In this document: piece by piece, positions 26,614 through 36,220 of the stretch
Layout: each line of letters opens with the position of its first letter
Position numbering within the stretch: the first letter of the stretch is position 1
NCBI RefSeq assembly: GCF_024055595.1
Contig: NZ_JAMXOF010000001.1
Coordinates: 1,240,001 to 1,304,000 of the forward strand
Length of the DNA stretch: 64,000 nucleotides
Direction of reading: 5' to 3'
From: Mucilaginibacter aurantiaciroseus
Lineage (GTDB): Bacteria > Bacteroidota > Bacteroidia > Sphingobacteriales > Sphingobacteriaceae
Notes under the pieces: model-generated
The model's input: the letters and a program-made list of their open reading frames with translations, nothing else
Told to the model about the DNA's origin: nothing
Database searches by the model: none
Program-made: the position numbers and the translations under genes

Positions 26614-27855
26614 CTAATTTTCTTTAAGTAAAGTAATCAACATAAAAAAGGCTGCTACAGCACTCCTTTCGATGTTTTGCGCGCGCTTGTTACCGAATGT
26701 GAATTTCTTTACTACGGTTTTGCCGGTTTTTGCCGCCGCTATCCATACAGTGCCCACGGGCTTATCGTCGCTGCCGCCCCCCGGTCCTGCAATGCCGGTT
26801 ATTGCTACCGAAAAATCCGACTTAAACCGCCGCAAAGCACCTTCGGCCATTTCAGTAACCGTTTGTTCGCTTACAGCTCCAAACTGATAAAGTGTTTCGC
26901 TTTTTACAGCCAAAATATTTTCCTTCAGGCCGTTTGAATAGGTTATCGCCCCTCCCAAAAATACCTGTGATGATCCCTCGTGCTTTGTTATCAGGTGTGA
27001 TACATAACCACCGGTACAGCTTTCGGCTACAGATAGCGTAAGCCCTCGCTCTGCCATATAATTCAGGATCACTTTTTCCAGCGGGATATCTTCCTGGGCA
27101 ACTACATTAATGCCAACCCGTTCAACTATCCTCGCTACAAATTCCTCTAACTTATTTTTTAGTAATGCCTCGCCATCGCCATAGGCACTTAACCTCAAAC
27201 GCACCTGCCCCATTTTTGGTAGATAGGCAAGCTTTATGTTTGATGGAAGATCGTTCTCTATATCGGCTATCTTTTCAGCAAGGAATGACTCCCCCTCACC
27301 TACCGTCAATATGGTTTTGTGAATGATGACCGGCAACTTTAATGTTTGCTTTAGCTTGGGTATCACAGCTTCCTCCATCATGTATTTCATCTCGAAAGGC
27401 ACGCCGGGCATCGATACATATATCTTCCCATCTACATTAAACCACATACCCGGTGCAGTACCGTTGTTATTCAATATAATCTCGCAATTTTGGGGTACCT
27501 CTGCTTGTTTGCGATTAACCTCAAGTAGCGGTCGGTTATACTTTTTAAAAATACTTTCAACGTTTTGTAAAGCCTCGTTATTTAAAACAAGGCCAACACC
27601 AAAATATTCTGCTATCGTTAATTTGGTAATGTCATCCTTTGTGGGGCCAAGGCCACCGGTTACCAATATAATATCTGCACGTTGTGCGGCTTCGGCAAGG
27701 GCTTTAAGAATATGTTGCTTATCGTCTGAGATAGATGAGATCTGTTTAACTCTTATACCCTCTTCATTTAGTTTTTGAGCCATCCATGCCGAATTGGTGT
27801 CTACTATTTGTCCAATTAGTATCTCGTCGCCAATGGTTATGATCTCTGCCAGCAT
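26614..27855 (-). CDS. cinA: CinA family nicotinamide-nucleotide amidohydrolase
   Basis: 413 aa with the two usual domains. The N-terminal half is the MoCF-binding/COG1058 domain ('AEIITIGDEILIGQIVDTNSAWMAQKLNEEG', 'TGGLGPTKDDITK', 'MPGVPFEMKYM'). The C-terminal half is the PncC amidase ('LTLSVAESCTGGYVSHLITKHEGSSQVFLGGAITYSNGLK', 'VAITGIAGPGGGSDDKPVGTVWIA'), with its catalytic Ser in 'AESCTGG'. It recycles NMN and clears damaged pyridine nucleotides. It starts 2 nt after lptD, so coupling is likely. Confidence 0.95.
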   Translation of the reverse strand: MLAEIITIGDEILIGQIVDTNSAWMAQKLNEEGIRVKQISSISDDKQHILKALAEAAQRADIILVTGGLGPTKDDITKLTIAEYFGVGLVLNNEALQNVESIFKKYNRPLLEVNRKQAEVPQNCEIILNNNGTAPGMWFNVDGKIYVSMPGVPFEMKYMMEEAVIPKLKQTLKLPVIIHKTILTVGEGESFLAEKIADIENDLPSNIKLAYLPKMGQVRLRLSAYGDGEALLKNKLEEFVARIVERVGINVVAQEDIPLEKVILNYMAERGLTLSVAESCTGGYVSHLITKHEGSSQVFLGGAITYSNGLKENILAVKSETLYQFGAVSEQTVTEMAEGALRRFKSDFSVAITGIAGPGGGSDDKPVGTVWIAAAKTGKTVVKKFTFGNKRAQNIERSAVAAFFMLITLLKEN

Positions 27856-27857
27856 AT

Positions 27858-30608
27858 TTAGTTAAAGTTTTGATTGTTGGTGTAATCGCTTCGTTTACTC
27901 AGTTTCAGGTCCTGCAAAATTGATGCCTTAACTTTTAGGGTTACGTTGTATGATTTATAAAAGCCGAATGGTAGCCATTGAACAGACAGATCCCAGCAAT
28001 GCAGATCGCGATAGATCGCAAATGAGGTAGCGCTACTTAGCTGCTTTGCCTTAATATCGTAACTGCTGTTGTATTGTATTTTCCATTTTTGGGTAAGACT
28101 TAAATCGCCACTTACCATTATGGTATTACTTACAGAGCTGTTTATAACCTGGTTGGAATATGAATAGCTGTAGTTTATAGAAATATTCCAGGGGATATTA
28201 AAATCAATATATGCGCCGGGGTCGCTATTGATCATGGCAAGCCGTTGAGCTTGGTTAGGATCCATAGTGGCCAAAGTATTACCGACAGGCTGCACAGTTT
28301 TAGGCCTGAATGTAGCCGGGTTTAGGGCCCCGCTCATTGATAAACTAAAGCTTTGCAGCAAAGGAAATTTACCATCCTGCCAGCTGAAGCGGTTTACGCG
28401 CCTAATATATTTCTGAACTTGGTTGTTGGAAATAGAATCGCGAACCTGTGTAGTGTAGGGGTCAAACGAACCGCTAAAGTTGATATTGATCTTTTGATTT
28501 AATATTGCCGTGTGGCCCGAGAAATTGATATTGGCAAGTTTAAGTGAATCGGCCGCGAAGTTATAAAACGTAGAAAAAGATAAGCCTTGTAGGATCGGGA
28601 TTTTCCTGGCCACGCCCGATGTGTCGGTGCTTTTTGGTTTCACCTTGGCCTCAATAGTATTATCTAACGAAAAACCTATCCCTGCCTGTTTACCTATTGG
28701 CGGCCCTCCGTAAACCGATTGCTCATATATAGAGTAACGTTGCGCATAGTATGGGTAGGGAACAGTTGCCGCGCTTACTGCGGTTCGGTAATAACCATAA
28801 CTTGGTTCACCAAAATCGGGTTGATAGTTAAAACTGATAGATGGGGTGGTTACGTGCCTTATTGCCATTAAATTACCTTTTCTAAACGGTATAGTACCAT
28901 ATACCTTGGTAGACACACCTGCATTTAAGCTATATTGATAGTTACGGGTAAAGCCTTGTACAGTATCGGTAACCGGTAATATCTGGCCTGCTACAGTACC
29001 TCTGTCAAACCTCCTGCGGATGCTTTGCATATACCAGCGTTCGGAATAGTTAATACCCGTATTAAACTGAAAATATTTAAGAAACGTGGCATTAAAGGCA
29101 ACAGGGATAGTATGTTGTACACCGTTTTGCAAACGCTTGGTAAAAGTACTCGATTTAAATAATTCGGACTCCGGTATGGCATTCAATTTATTTGTACCTA
29201 CCAAGCTATAACCAACGGTAATGCGCTGATACCATTTTTGCTCGCCCACACGATTTTTAGAATCAAAAGGGCTTAATGTAGCCATGTTAAAACTAAAAGT
29301 AGGCAATTCCAGCGTTACCGTTTTTGAGGTAAGGTCCTGGCTGTGGCCTAAGCTAACATTTAAGTTGAAAGGTGTGCCCGCCCATGTTTTACCATATGAT
29401 ATAGCTGAACGTAAGTTGTTTTGTGTTAACTGTGTTAAGTTATAGTTGTTTTGGCCCGGGCTGTTTCTGTAGAAGCTTGATGTACCTGCGTTAACCAATG
29501 CACTAAAGGTTGTACCCGGGTTAGCGTTAGGGTCTTGCGAGTGTGTCCAGGCTATATTAAAATCTTTAATGGCCGGGTCTCCGGCAAGGCCGTAATTATG
29601 CGAGCCATAGCTTAAAGTTAAACTACCTCCGTATTTATATTTTTTTAGATAACGCGCGTTTGTATTTATCTCGTAAGATCCTTTTGAATACAAGGTAGCC
29701 ATAGTAGTAAGGTCGATATAATCGCTCAACGCAAGGTAGTAACCAATGTTACGCAGATAAAAACCAAGTTTTTGATCCTCACCAAATGTTGGCAATATAA
29801 GGCCGGATGTACGCGAGTCCGGCTTGGGGAAAAAGCCGAACGGTATACCTAAAGGCAATGGTACCCCCGCGATTTCTAAATATGCCGGGCCGGATATGAT
29901 CCGGTTTTTTTGTCCGATACCCTTTGTAATAACAATACCAAAGTGAGTTTCGGGATACGGCAGATCACATGTGCTGAATATTACATTACGGTAAGCTACC
30001 TCGGTTTCGTTTAAGCGTTTTGCCTGGCCGCCGGATATAAAGTTACCCTCCTGCTCTGATGCTGGGTTCCAGATCTTTCCCTTTTTAGTTTTATAATCAA
30101 ATAATAAAGAATCTGATGCTACCGGCTTTTCTTTACCTGATTTAGATAAAGGCCGACCTACGTATCGTTTTGTTTTGGGGTCGATTGCGCCACGTGCAAA
30201 TATCTGGTGCTTGTTTTCATCAACGCGGATGTATTCGGCATCAAGCTCAAAGTCTTCATAGGTTACACGTGCACGGCCATATAAGTATTTGATCTTGGAA
30301 TCGTTATCAATAAAGGACGAATCTTCGGCAGTGGCTTTTAAAATTGATTTTAGCCCACCCGCGCTTGGTGTGGTATCTCTTTGAGTGTTTAATGTTGTAG
30401 TATTGGGAGCGGTAAAATTACGGCCTTTTGTTTTGGTGTTATTTGCTTTTATTGTCGATTTAGGCTGGATGACTTTGCGGGCCTTTGTAGAATCGGCTTT
30501 TATAATGGTATCTTTAACAGTTATGTAGTGGAACCCCGTTTTTGCAGAGGCTACTATGTTAACCGTTAATATTATTAAAATTGTAAAAAAAGGCTTAACT
30601 AATTTCAA
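27858..30608 (-). CDS. lptD: LPS-assembly protein LptD (OstA) homologue
   Basis: 916 aa outer-membrane protein. An N-terminal signal region is followed by a Thr/Lys-rich linker, the OstA/LptA-like jellyroll ('GRARVTYEDFELDAEYIRVDENKHQIFARGAIDPKT', about residues 108-145), a segment 'GIVITKGIGQKNRIISGPAYLEIAGVPLPLGIPFGFFPKP' diagnostic for LptD-type proteins of Bacteroidota, and a C-terminal barrel of alternating aromatic strands to the end. It would place lipopolysaccharide in the outer leaflet. It is the first gene of lptD-cinA-E2. The four-Cys pattern of E. coli LptD is not present. Confidence 0.9.
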   Translation of the reverse strand: MKLVKPFFTILIILTVNIVASAKTGFHYITVKDTIIKADSTKARKVIQPKSTIKANNTKTKGRNFTAPNTTTLNTQRDTTPSAGGLKSILKATAEDSSFIDNDSKIKYLYGRARVTYEDFELDAEYIRVDENKHQIFARGAIDPKTKRYVGRPLSKSGKEKPVASDSLLFDYKTKKGKIWNPASEQEGNFISGGQAKRLNETEVAYRNVIFSTCDLPYPETHFGIVITKGIGQKNRIISGPAYLEIAGVPLPLGIPFGFFPKPDSRTSGLILPTFGEDQKLGFYLRNIGYYLALSDYIDLTTMATLYSKGSYEINTNARYLKKYKYGGSLTLSYGSHNYGLAGDPAIKDFNIAWTHSQDPNANPGTTFSALVNAGTSSFYRNSPGQNNYNLTQLTQNNLRSAISYGKTWAGTPFNLNVSLGHSQDLTSKTVTLELPTFSFNMATLSPFDSKNRVGEQKWYQRITVGYSLVGTNKLNAIPESELFKSSTFTKRLQNGVQHTIPVAFNATFLKYFQFNTGINYSERWYMQSIRRRFDRGTVAGQILPVTDTVQGFTRNYQYSLNAGVSTKVYGTIPFRKGNLMAIRHVTTPSISFNYQPDFGEPSYGYYRTAVSAATVPYPYYAQRYSIYEQSVYGGPPIGKQAGIGFSLDNTIEAKVKPKSTDTSGVARKIPILQGLSFSTFYNFAADSLKLANINFSGHTAILNQKININFSGSFDPYTTQVRDSISNNQVQKYIRRVNRFSWQDGKFPLLQSFSLSMSGALNPATFRPKTVQPVGNTLATMDPNQAQRLAMINSDPGAYIDFNIPWNISINYSYSYSNQVINSSVSNTIMVSGDLSLTQKWKIQYNSSYDIKAKQLSSATSFAIYRDLHCWDLSVQWLPFGFYKSYNVTLKVKASILQDLKLSKRSDYTNNQNFN

Positions 30609-30624
30609 AGTTGATTATGAATAG

Positions 30625-30632
30625 TATTTTTG
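30625..30632 (+). promoter_or_regulatory. -7 element TATTTTTG upstream of the amidase gene
   Basis: TATTTTTG matches TAnnTTTG 28 nt before the amidase ATG in the 52-nt spacer shared with the divergent lptD gene. The -33 side is poor. Confidence 0.45.
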
Positions 30633-30660
30633 CAGGTACAGTTAATAGCGTTCAAAGCTA

Positions 30661-31581
30661 ATGAAAAATAAAATATTGAACAGGTTGAAAAGAACGATTT
30701 GTGGCTTTGCCACGATATTAACTTGCTTCTCATTATTTTCGTTCACTCCAACATATCTCGTAAAAAAAGACACCGTTGTAAACAGTTTTAAACTTAAAAC
30801 AGTTATCATTGATGCAGGCCATGGTGTAAAGCCAACCAATCCTGCACCCGGCCATTACTCGCCCGGTGCAGGCGGCTCTTTTTCTAACGAAAGGAATGTA
30901 ACGCTTGCCATCGCACTAAAATTGCAGAAGGCAATTGAAAAAGATGTTGAGGGTGTAAAAGCCGTTTTAACCCGCACAACCCAAGAGGATGTTTCCTTTG
31001 AAAGGCGTGCCGAAATAGCCAATCAAAACAAGGGGAATTTATTTATTTCCATTCACTGTAATTCCTTGTCAGACAGGGTGGTTCGTGAGCGTGTGAGTAC
31101 AAAGCGTGGTAAGGCAGTTTATAAGTCGGTACGGGTGCCAGATCGTTCCGGTAAAGGGGTTTTAATGTTGGTTTACGGTTTGCATCGGTCGCGTGAAGAA
31201 CAAAATGCAATTAAAAATAACCAAGTTGAAGATGAATCTGGCATTGAAGGTGGCGCTTTAGACCCTAACGACCCTATAGTTGTTATACTTACCGATGCCT
31301 ATATGCGTAAATTTCGTAAACAAAGTATAAAAATTGCAAACTTAATTAATGATGAGATTGTTGGGACAAACGGAAGACGAAGCGAAGGGTTGCGCGAACA
31401 GGGCCTATACGTGCTTTGCCACAGTGCAATGCCGTCTGTACTGTTTGAAACAGGCTACATTAATAACCCCGAAGATGAAGAGTATTTAAACTCCGAAGAA
31501 GGGCAAACAGAGATAGTTAATTCGATAGTACGGGCAATTAATAAGTATAAAGTGCAAATGGAACAAGTTACAGCAAACTAA
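30661..31581 (+). CDS. N-acetylmuramoyl-L-alanine amidase (Amidase_3)
   Basis: 306 aa with an N-terminal membrane/signal segment (about 14-30) and an Amidase_3 zinc hydrolase domain. The Zn ligands fit 'VIIDAGHGVKPTNPAPGHYSPGAGG' (His), 'FSNERNVTLAIALKLQKAI' (Glu) and 'NLFISIHCNSLSD' (His); the catalytic Glu lies in 'PSVLFETGYINNPEDEEYL'. It cuts the amide bond between MurNAc and the stem peptide in peptidoglycan. An insertion of about 70 residues around 135-200 distinguishes it from short amidases. It is followed by mlaD after 34 nt. Confidence 0.95.
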   Translation: MKNKILNRLKRTICGFATILTCFSLFSFTPTYLVKKDTVVNSFKLKTVIIDAGHGVKPTNPAPGHYSPGAGGSFSNERNVTLAIALKLQKAIEKDVEGVKAVLTRTTQEDVSFERRAEIANQNKGNLFISIHCNSLSDRVVRERVSTKRGKAVYKSVRVPDRSGKGVLMLVYGLHRSREEQNAIKNNQVEDESGIEGGALDPNDPIVVILTDAYMRKFRKQSIKIANLINDEIVGTNGRRSEGLREQGLYVLCHSAMPSVLFETGYINNPEDEEYLNSEEGQTEIVNSIVRAINKYKVQMEQVTAN

Positions 31582-31615
31582 AACAAAGAAAATATACATA
31601 CATCTACACACCTTT

Positions 31616-32560
31616 ATGAAAATATCTAACGAAACAAAAATTGGGGCACTTACAGCTGTTGCCATCACCGTGTTAATATTGGGATACAGCTTTCTCCGCG
31701 GAAATGATGTTTTCTCATCGGCCAATAAATTTTATGCCATTTACCGCAGTGTAGAGGGATTAACCATCTCAAAACCGGTACTGGTAAACGGTTTCCAAAT
31801 TGGCCGTGTATCTAAAATGGCATTACAAGGAGATGGCCGCACCATTGTTGAATTTAAAGTAGACAAACAATACAACGTACCCGATAATACCCTGGCTAAA
31901 TTAGAAAGCACAGACCTTTTGGGTGGTAAAGCTATTGTTTTTCAACTGGGCGCCAGCATGAAATATGCGCAAGACCAGGATACACTGCGTGCCGATATAC
32001 AAGGCAGCCTTGCTGAAAGCTTACAGCCTATCCAGAAAAAGGCCGAGGTTTTAATAACCAAAGTAGATTCGGCCCTGAGTTCGATCAATAAAATAATGAA
32101 CCCACGTTTCCAAGCCAATGTAGACAGGAGTTTTGCAAGCATTGCCAATTCACTGCAAACTTTAGAAAGCACTACCAAAAAGATAGATGCCATTGTAGGA
32201 GCGCAAAGCACACATATCAACAGTATTATGGCTAACGCCGATGCTGCATCAAGTAATTTAAAAACCAGCACAGGTAACCTAAACGGTATATCTGCCAACT
32301 TTGAAAAGTTTAGCACCGATTTGGCTAAATCTAATATTAAAGGGACTTTAGACAATGCTAACAAGGCCATGGGTGGCCTGCAAACCACTATCGATAAAAT
32401 AAACAGCGGACAGGGATCATTAGGTTTACTGATGAACGATACTAAGATGTACGATAACTTAAACACAGCATCGGGTAACCTTAACAACTTGTTTATTGAT
32501 ATTAAAGCACACCCAAGCCGTTACATACACTTCTCTGTATTTGGTAAAAAGGGGGACTAA
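31616..32560 (+). CDS. MlaD family lipid-binding protein (MCE domain)
   Basis: 314 aa. A single N-terminal membrane helix ('IGALTAVAITVLILGYSFL') precedes an MCE/MlaD domain ('YAIYRSVEGLTISKPVLVNGFQIGRVSKMAL', about 40-110), then a long helical region rich in Asn/Ser/Lys ('SANFEKFSTDLAKSNIKGTLDNANKAMGGL'). MlaD proteins form hexameric rings that carry phospholipids across the periplasm with an ABC transporter. The MlaE/MlaF partners are not in this window. It is probably cotranscribed with the amidase. Confidence 0.92.
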   Translation: MKISNETKIGALTAVAITVLILGYSFLRGNDVFSSANKFYAIYRSVEGLTISKPVLVNGFQIGRVSKMALQGDGRTIVEFKVDKQYNVPDNTLAKLESTDLLGGKAIVFQLGASMKYAQDQDTLRADIQGSLAESLQPIQKKAEVLITKVDSALSSINKIMNPRFQANVDRSFASIANSLQTLESTTKKIDAIVGAQSTHINSIMANADAASSNLKTSTGNLNGISANFEKFSTDLAKSNIKGTLDNANKAMGGLQTTIDKINSGQGSLGLLMNDTKMYDNLNTASGNLNNLFIDIKAHPSRYIHFSVFGKKGD

Positions 32561-32597
32561 GTTTTTAGGATAGCTTTAAATAAAATTAGTGCGAACG

Positions 32598-32630
32598 CCG
32601 ATTTTAATTATCTTAGGAAATTAAAACCGG
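32598..32630 (+). promoter_or_regulatory. hairpin after mlaD and before the MetE-like gene
   Basis: CCG-A-TTTTAATT (32598-32609) pairs with AATTAAAA-C-CGG (32619-32630) with one mismatch. It may terminate the amidase-mlaD transcript or form part of the leader of the methionine synthase-like gene. No riboswitch class is recognised here. Confidence 0.45.
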
Positions 32631-32718
32631 TGTTTCTGTTTCGGATGAAATCTCACAATCTACCTTCCGTTCTGAAACCAGTTTTGTTTTAACGATCACC
32701 TAAAATCCAATTATCAAA

Positions 32719-33774
32719 ATGAAAATTCTTTCAGAACCAATAGGGAGCATTCCAAGATCTCCTGAATTAATAGCTGCTATTATTTCGCCAAATACTAACA
32801 GGGCCGATTTACAAAAACTATACGACAAAGCTATAAAAGAAACTATAAAAGCCCTTGAAGATACCGGCTCGCCCGTTATTAGCGATGGCGAACAAACCAA
32901 ATCGAGCTTTGCCACCTACCCTCTTGAAGGGCTTACAAATTTATCCCCCGAAGGGATGAGGATAGATTTTAAAGATGGGCATCACAGGCAACTGCCATTG
33001 TTAAGCAGCGGCCCGTTCAAGTACGGCAAGTATGCTGTAGAATATCTTAACGCTGCGCAGCAACAAACACAGTTGCCCGTAAAGCAAGCCATCATTTCGG
33101 CGTCAGCCCTTAGTTTGATCTATCCTCAAGATGGCATAGAGGGTTATACCCAGGCCGAGTTTATAGATGACCTGCTAAACGAATGTGAGAAAGACATCCG
33201 CTTATGTTTGGAGAAGGGTGCTTACAAAGTACAAATGGATTTTACTGAAGGACGCTTGTCGTTAAAGCTTGACCCTTCAGGCGGTGTTTTAAAGCATTTT
33301 ATAGCTGTTAATAATCAGGTATTTGATCGCTTTAGTCAACAAGATCAACAAAAGCTTGGGGTACATGTATGCCCGGGTGGCGATCATGATTCGACACATA
33401 GCGCCGATATTGATTACGCGGATTTTTTACCCTCTTTATTTGATTTAAATGTTGGCAGCTTTTATTTGCAATTGGCAAGCGAACCGGACAGGGTTAAGGT
33501 TTTGAAGATCATCAAACAATATCTTAAACCTAACCAAACTGTTTTCGTGGGTGTAATTGATGTGCTGAACCCGGTAGTTGAAACCAGTGAACAAGTAAAA
33601 GACAGGATTATTGAAGCCGCGGAATATATACCGTTAAGCCAGTTGGGCACAACAGATGATTGCGGATTTTCTCCGTTCTGCGACGATGTGTCTACCACAC
33701 GTGAAACCGCTTTTGCGAAGATCAAAGTACGTATCGAAGGTACGAAGCTTGCTGAAGCTCAATTGCTTTCTTAA
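32719..33774 (+). CDS. short cobalamin-independent methionine synthase-like protein (core-MetE)
   Basis: 351 aa, about half the length of standard MetE (roughly 750). It matches only the C-terminal catalytic TIM barrel: 'GSIPRSPEL' start (the 'GSxPR' motif), 'VISDGEQTKSSFATYPLEG', 'YKVQMDFTEGRL', and zinc-site residues His216 and Cys218 ('LGVHVCPGGDHD'), Glu255 ('LQLASEPDR') and Cys315 ('TTDDCGFSPFCDD'). The N-terminal duplicated domain that helps bind polyglutamyl folate is absent, so the methyl donor may be a corrinoid protein or another carrier, as proposed for core-MetE proteins. A riboswitch is not evident upstream. Confidence 0.88.
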   Translation: MKILSEPIGSIPRSPELIAAIISPNTNRADLQKLYDKAIKETIKALEDTGSPVISDGEQTKSSFATYPLEGLTNLSPEGMRIDFKDGHHRQLPLLSSGPFKYGKYAVEYLNAAQQQTQLPVKQAIISASALSLIYPQDGIEGYTQAEFIDDLLNECEKDIRLCLEKGAYKVQMDFTEGRLSLKLDPSGGVLKHFIAVNNQVFDRFSQQDQQKLGVHVCPGGDHDSTHSADIDYADFLPSLFDLNVGSFYLQLASEPDRVKVLKIIKQYLKPNQTVFVGVIDVLNPVVETSEQVKDRIIEAAEYIPLSQLGTTDDCGFSPFCDDVSTTRETAFAKIKVRIEGTKLAEAQLLS

Positions 33775-33782
33775 GTAATTAA

Positions 33783-34700
33783 TTATTCACTTATAACAAA
33801 CGTTTTTCCCTCTACAGCAAGTTCTGTGTTGGGGAAAACGCTTTGGGCTTCGTCAAGCAATTCGTTAAGTGTTTTGTAGCGGGCCGAGAAATGGCCTATA
33901 ACCAGCTTTTCAGCATTAACCCTTACTGCTACCTCCCCTGCCTGTAACGCGGTTGTGTGGTGCGTTTGGTTGGCCCTATCCAGCATGTCATGTAAAAATG
34001 TAGCCTCGTGGTACAGCAATGTGGCCGAGTTTATCTGTTGCAGGTATTTTTCGGTATATAATGTATCAGATACGTAGGCGTATGATTTAGGCTCTTGTGG
34101 CGAAGTTGTAAGTGTTTCGTTTTTGTAGATTATTCCGTTCGGTGCTCTGTAATCACCGCCTTTTTTCAGATAACTATACTCAGATACCGGCACATCAAGA
34201 TTTTCGATCTTCTCTTTGATCAATTTACGCAAACGCTTCTTCTGGCGGAACAAAAAACCCGTACAAGGGATCCGATGATTGAGCGGAATAGTCTCTACAA
34301 AAACATCTTGGTTCTCTAATATGATACCTTTTTGTGTAGCATCGGTAAATACGTACTCAATAGGATAATGCAGTGTTGTTTCAGAATACTTTAATTGTAG
34401 ATCGATGATCTCTTTTAAAGGCGCGGGGCAAAATAACCTAAGTTCTTTTTTACGACCGTTAAGGTGCATGGACGAGAGAAGGCCAACCAGGCCAAGGTAA
34501 TGGTCGCCGTGTAGATGACTAATAAAAATGTAATCTATGCGGCTTGCTTTAACATCAAAACGCAGCATTTGCTGCTGGGTACCTTCGGCACAGTCAACCA
34601 AATAAAGCTTTTCATTTATGTTAAGTACCTGTGCTGTAGGGTTCCGGTTAAAAATGGGGGTTGCAGAGCTGCTTCCCAGTATTGTGACTTCAAATTTCAT
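33783..34700 (-). CDS. rnz: ribonuclease Z
   Basis: 305 aa metallo-beta-lactamase-fold RNase. The zinc motif H-x-H-x-D-H is at residues 62-67 ('SHLHGDHYLGLVGLL'). The start 'EVTILGSSSATPIFNRNPTAQVL' and 'YLVDCAEGTQQQMLR' are RNase Z signatures, and the C-terminal 'VIGHFSARY' gives a further zinc ligand. It removes the 3' trailer of tRNA precursors. It ends convergently with the core-MetE gene, 8 nt apart, and is preceded by a STAS-domain gene 17 nt away. Confidence 0.96.
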   Translation of the reverse strand: MKFEVTILGSSSATPIFNRNPTAQVLNINEKLYLVDCAEGTQQQMLRFDVKASRIDYIFISHLHGDHYLGLVGLLSSMHLNGRKKELRLFCPAPLKEIIDLQLKYSETTLHYPIEYVFTDATQKGIILENQDVFVETIPLNHRIPCTGFLFRQKKRLRKLIKEKIENLDVPVSEYSYLKKGGDYRAPNGIIYKNETLTTSPQEPKSYAYVSDTLYTEKYLQQINSATLLYHEATFLHDMLDRANQTHHTTALQAGEVAVRVNAEKLVIGHFSARYKTLNELLDEAQSVFPNTELAVEGKTFVISE

Positions 34701-34717
34701 ACCGGGAGGACAGGTTA

Positions 34718-35095
34718 TTATCTAATTTCTCTTTTCAGTTCTTTTTCTATTTCTTCCATGAAGATAAGGTCGATGCCTTCTTCGCAGGTAGGTACTATAG
34801 AAAGAACATTATCTAATTGTGAGATGGTTATTAAGCGTGAAACTGCCTCATTGAGCCCGCAAAGGATGAATGAACCGATTAGGTTTTTACATAAGCGATG
34901 CCCCACCAACAAACTGCTTAAGCCCGATGAATCTGCAAATTTAACCTGCGAAAGATCAAGGATGATATTCCTTTGTCCTTCGGTATTGATCAGTATCAAC
35001 TCGGATTTTAGCTGTGGTGTGATCAAAGAATTTAATTTTGATTCGTTAAGCTTAATAAGAATATACTTCTCGTGCTTGTCAACCGTAAATTTCAT
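34718..35095 (-). CDS. STAS domain protein (anti-sigma factor antagonist-like)
   Basis: 125 aa single STAS domain. The phosphorylation-site region 'NIILDLSQVKFADSSGLSSLLVGHRLC' has the D-S-S-G signature, with Ser in the place phosphorylated in SpoIIAA/RsbV. Such proteins bind a serine-kinase anti-sigma factor and release a sigma factor. No kinase or sigma gene is near. It lies 17 nt before rnz on the same strand. Confidence 0.9.
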   Translation of the reverse strand: MKFTVDKHEKYILIKLNESKLNSLITPQLKSELILINTEGQRNIILDLSQVKFADSSGLSSLLVGHRLCKNLIGSFILCGLNEAVSRLITISQLDNVLSIVPTCEEGIDLIFMEEIEKELKREIR

Positions 35096-35148
35096 TTTGT
35101 AATAATTAAAAAGCTAAGATATAATTAATTTATCTTTTAATAAAGAAC

Positions 35149-36093
35149 TTACATATAGGCTAATGCTCTATTAATCGCGTTTTCTACCCGTTTAACCACA
35201 TCTGCGATCTCCGGTTTAACAAAGGTTTCGCCGGTAATTTGTTCATATAGTTCAATGTAACGTTCAGATATCGAACTTACGATTTCCGGGGTCATCACAG
35301 GCACTGTTTGCCCGTCCTTGCCTTGGAAACCATTATCAATAAGCCACTTTCTTACAAACTCTTTTGAAAGTTGTTTTTGAGCTTCGCCGCTCTCCTGCCT
35401 TTCAGCATATCCCTCACTGTAGAAGTACCTTGACGAATCAGGTGTGTGGATTTCATCTATCAGGTAAATAGTGTCTCCTACCTTGCCAAATTCGTACTTG
35501 GTATCAACCAAGATCAGCCCTTGCTTAGCAGCGATCTCGGTACCGCGACGAAATAGTTGGCGCGTATAATTTTCTAACTGAATATAATCAGCTTCGTCTA
35601 CAATACCTTGTTTCAGGATCTCTTCACGAGAGATATCCTCGTCATGGCCTACCGATGCTTTTGTAGATGGGGTAATGATGGGCACAGGTAATTTATCGTT
35701 CTCCTTTAAACCATCGGCAAGGGCAACGCCACAAACCTCTTTTCGACCTGCTGCGTACTCGCGTGCGGCATGCCCAGCAAGATACCCTCGAATCACCATC
35801 TCTACCTTAAAAGGCTCGCAAATACGGCCTATGGTAACAGATGGGTCAGGCACGTTGATAACCCAGTTAGGAACTATATCTGAAGTTGCCTGTAAAAACT
35901 TGGCGGCTATCTGGTTTAGTACCTGCCCCTTATAAGGTATAGCCTCGGGCAGTACCACGTCGAACGCGGAGATGCGATCGGTAACCACCATGGCCAGGTA
36001 TTTATCCTTTATTGTATAAACATCGCGAACCTTACCTTTATAATAATTGGTTTGTCCGTCAAAATTAAAATGTGTTTCTTTTATTGCGTCCAT
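35149..36093 (-). CDS. purC: phosphoribosylaminoimidazole-succinocarboxamide synthase
   Basis: Start taken at ATG 36093 ([20 protein letters not shown]), giving 314 aa; an in-frame start at 36156 would add 21 unlikely residues from a repeat. SAICAR synthetase hallmarks: '[13 protein letters not shown]' (ATP-binding start), '[28 protein letters not shown]', '[22 protein letters not shown]', '[12 protein letters not shown]' and '[18 protein letters not shown]'. It joins aspartate to CAIR in purine synthesis. It is of the longer type common in Bacteroidota. Confidence 0.97.
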   Translation of the reverse strand: MDAIKETHFNFDGQTNYYKGKVRDVYTIKDKYLAMVVTDRISAFDVVLPEAIPYKGQVLNQIAAKFLQATSDIVPNWVINVPDPSVTIGRICEPFKVEMVIRGYLAGHAAREYAAGRKEVCGVALADGLKENDKLPVPIITPSTKASVGHDEDISREEILKQGIVDEADYIQLENYTRQLFRRGTEIAAKQGLILVDTKYEFGKVGDTIYLIDEIHTPDSSRYFYSEGYAERQESGEAQKQLSKEFVRKWLIDNGFQGKDGQTVPVMTPEIVSSISERYIELYEQITGETFVKPEIADVVKRVENAINRALAYM

Positions 36094-36220
36094 GTGTGGA
36101 TTAGATGTGAGATGTGAGATATGAGATATGAGACAGAACCCCTTATCCAAATCCACATCAAATTCTTATTTACAGATGTGATTTTCTATTTCAAATCTCA
36201 CATCTATTATTTCAAATCAA
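36094..36220. repeat. degenerate inverted repeat (GATGTGAGAT/ATCTCACATC words)
   Basis: Between phoH and purC the left part repeats GATGTGAGATGTGAGATATGAGATATGAGA in overlapping words (about 36107-36132), and the right part holds AAATCTCACATC (about 36184-36205). It can fold imperfectly and belongs to the same class of word-repeat spacers as the ones at 10230, 15218 and 44651. Confidence 0.6.
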
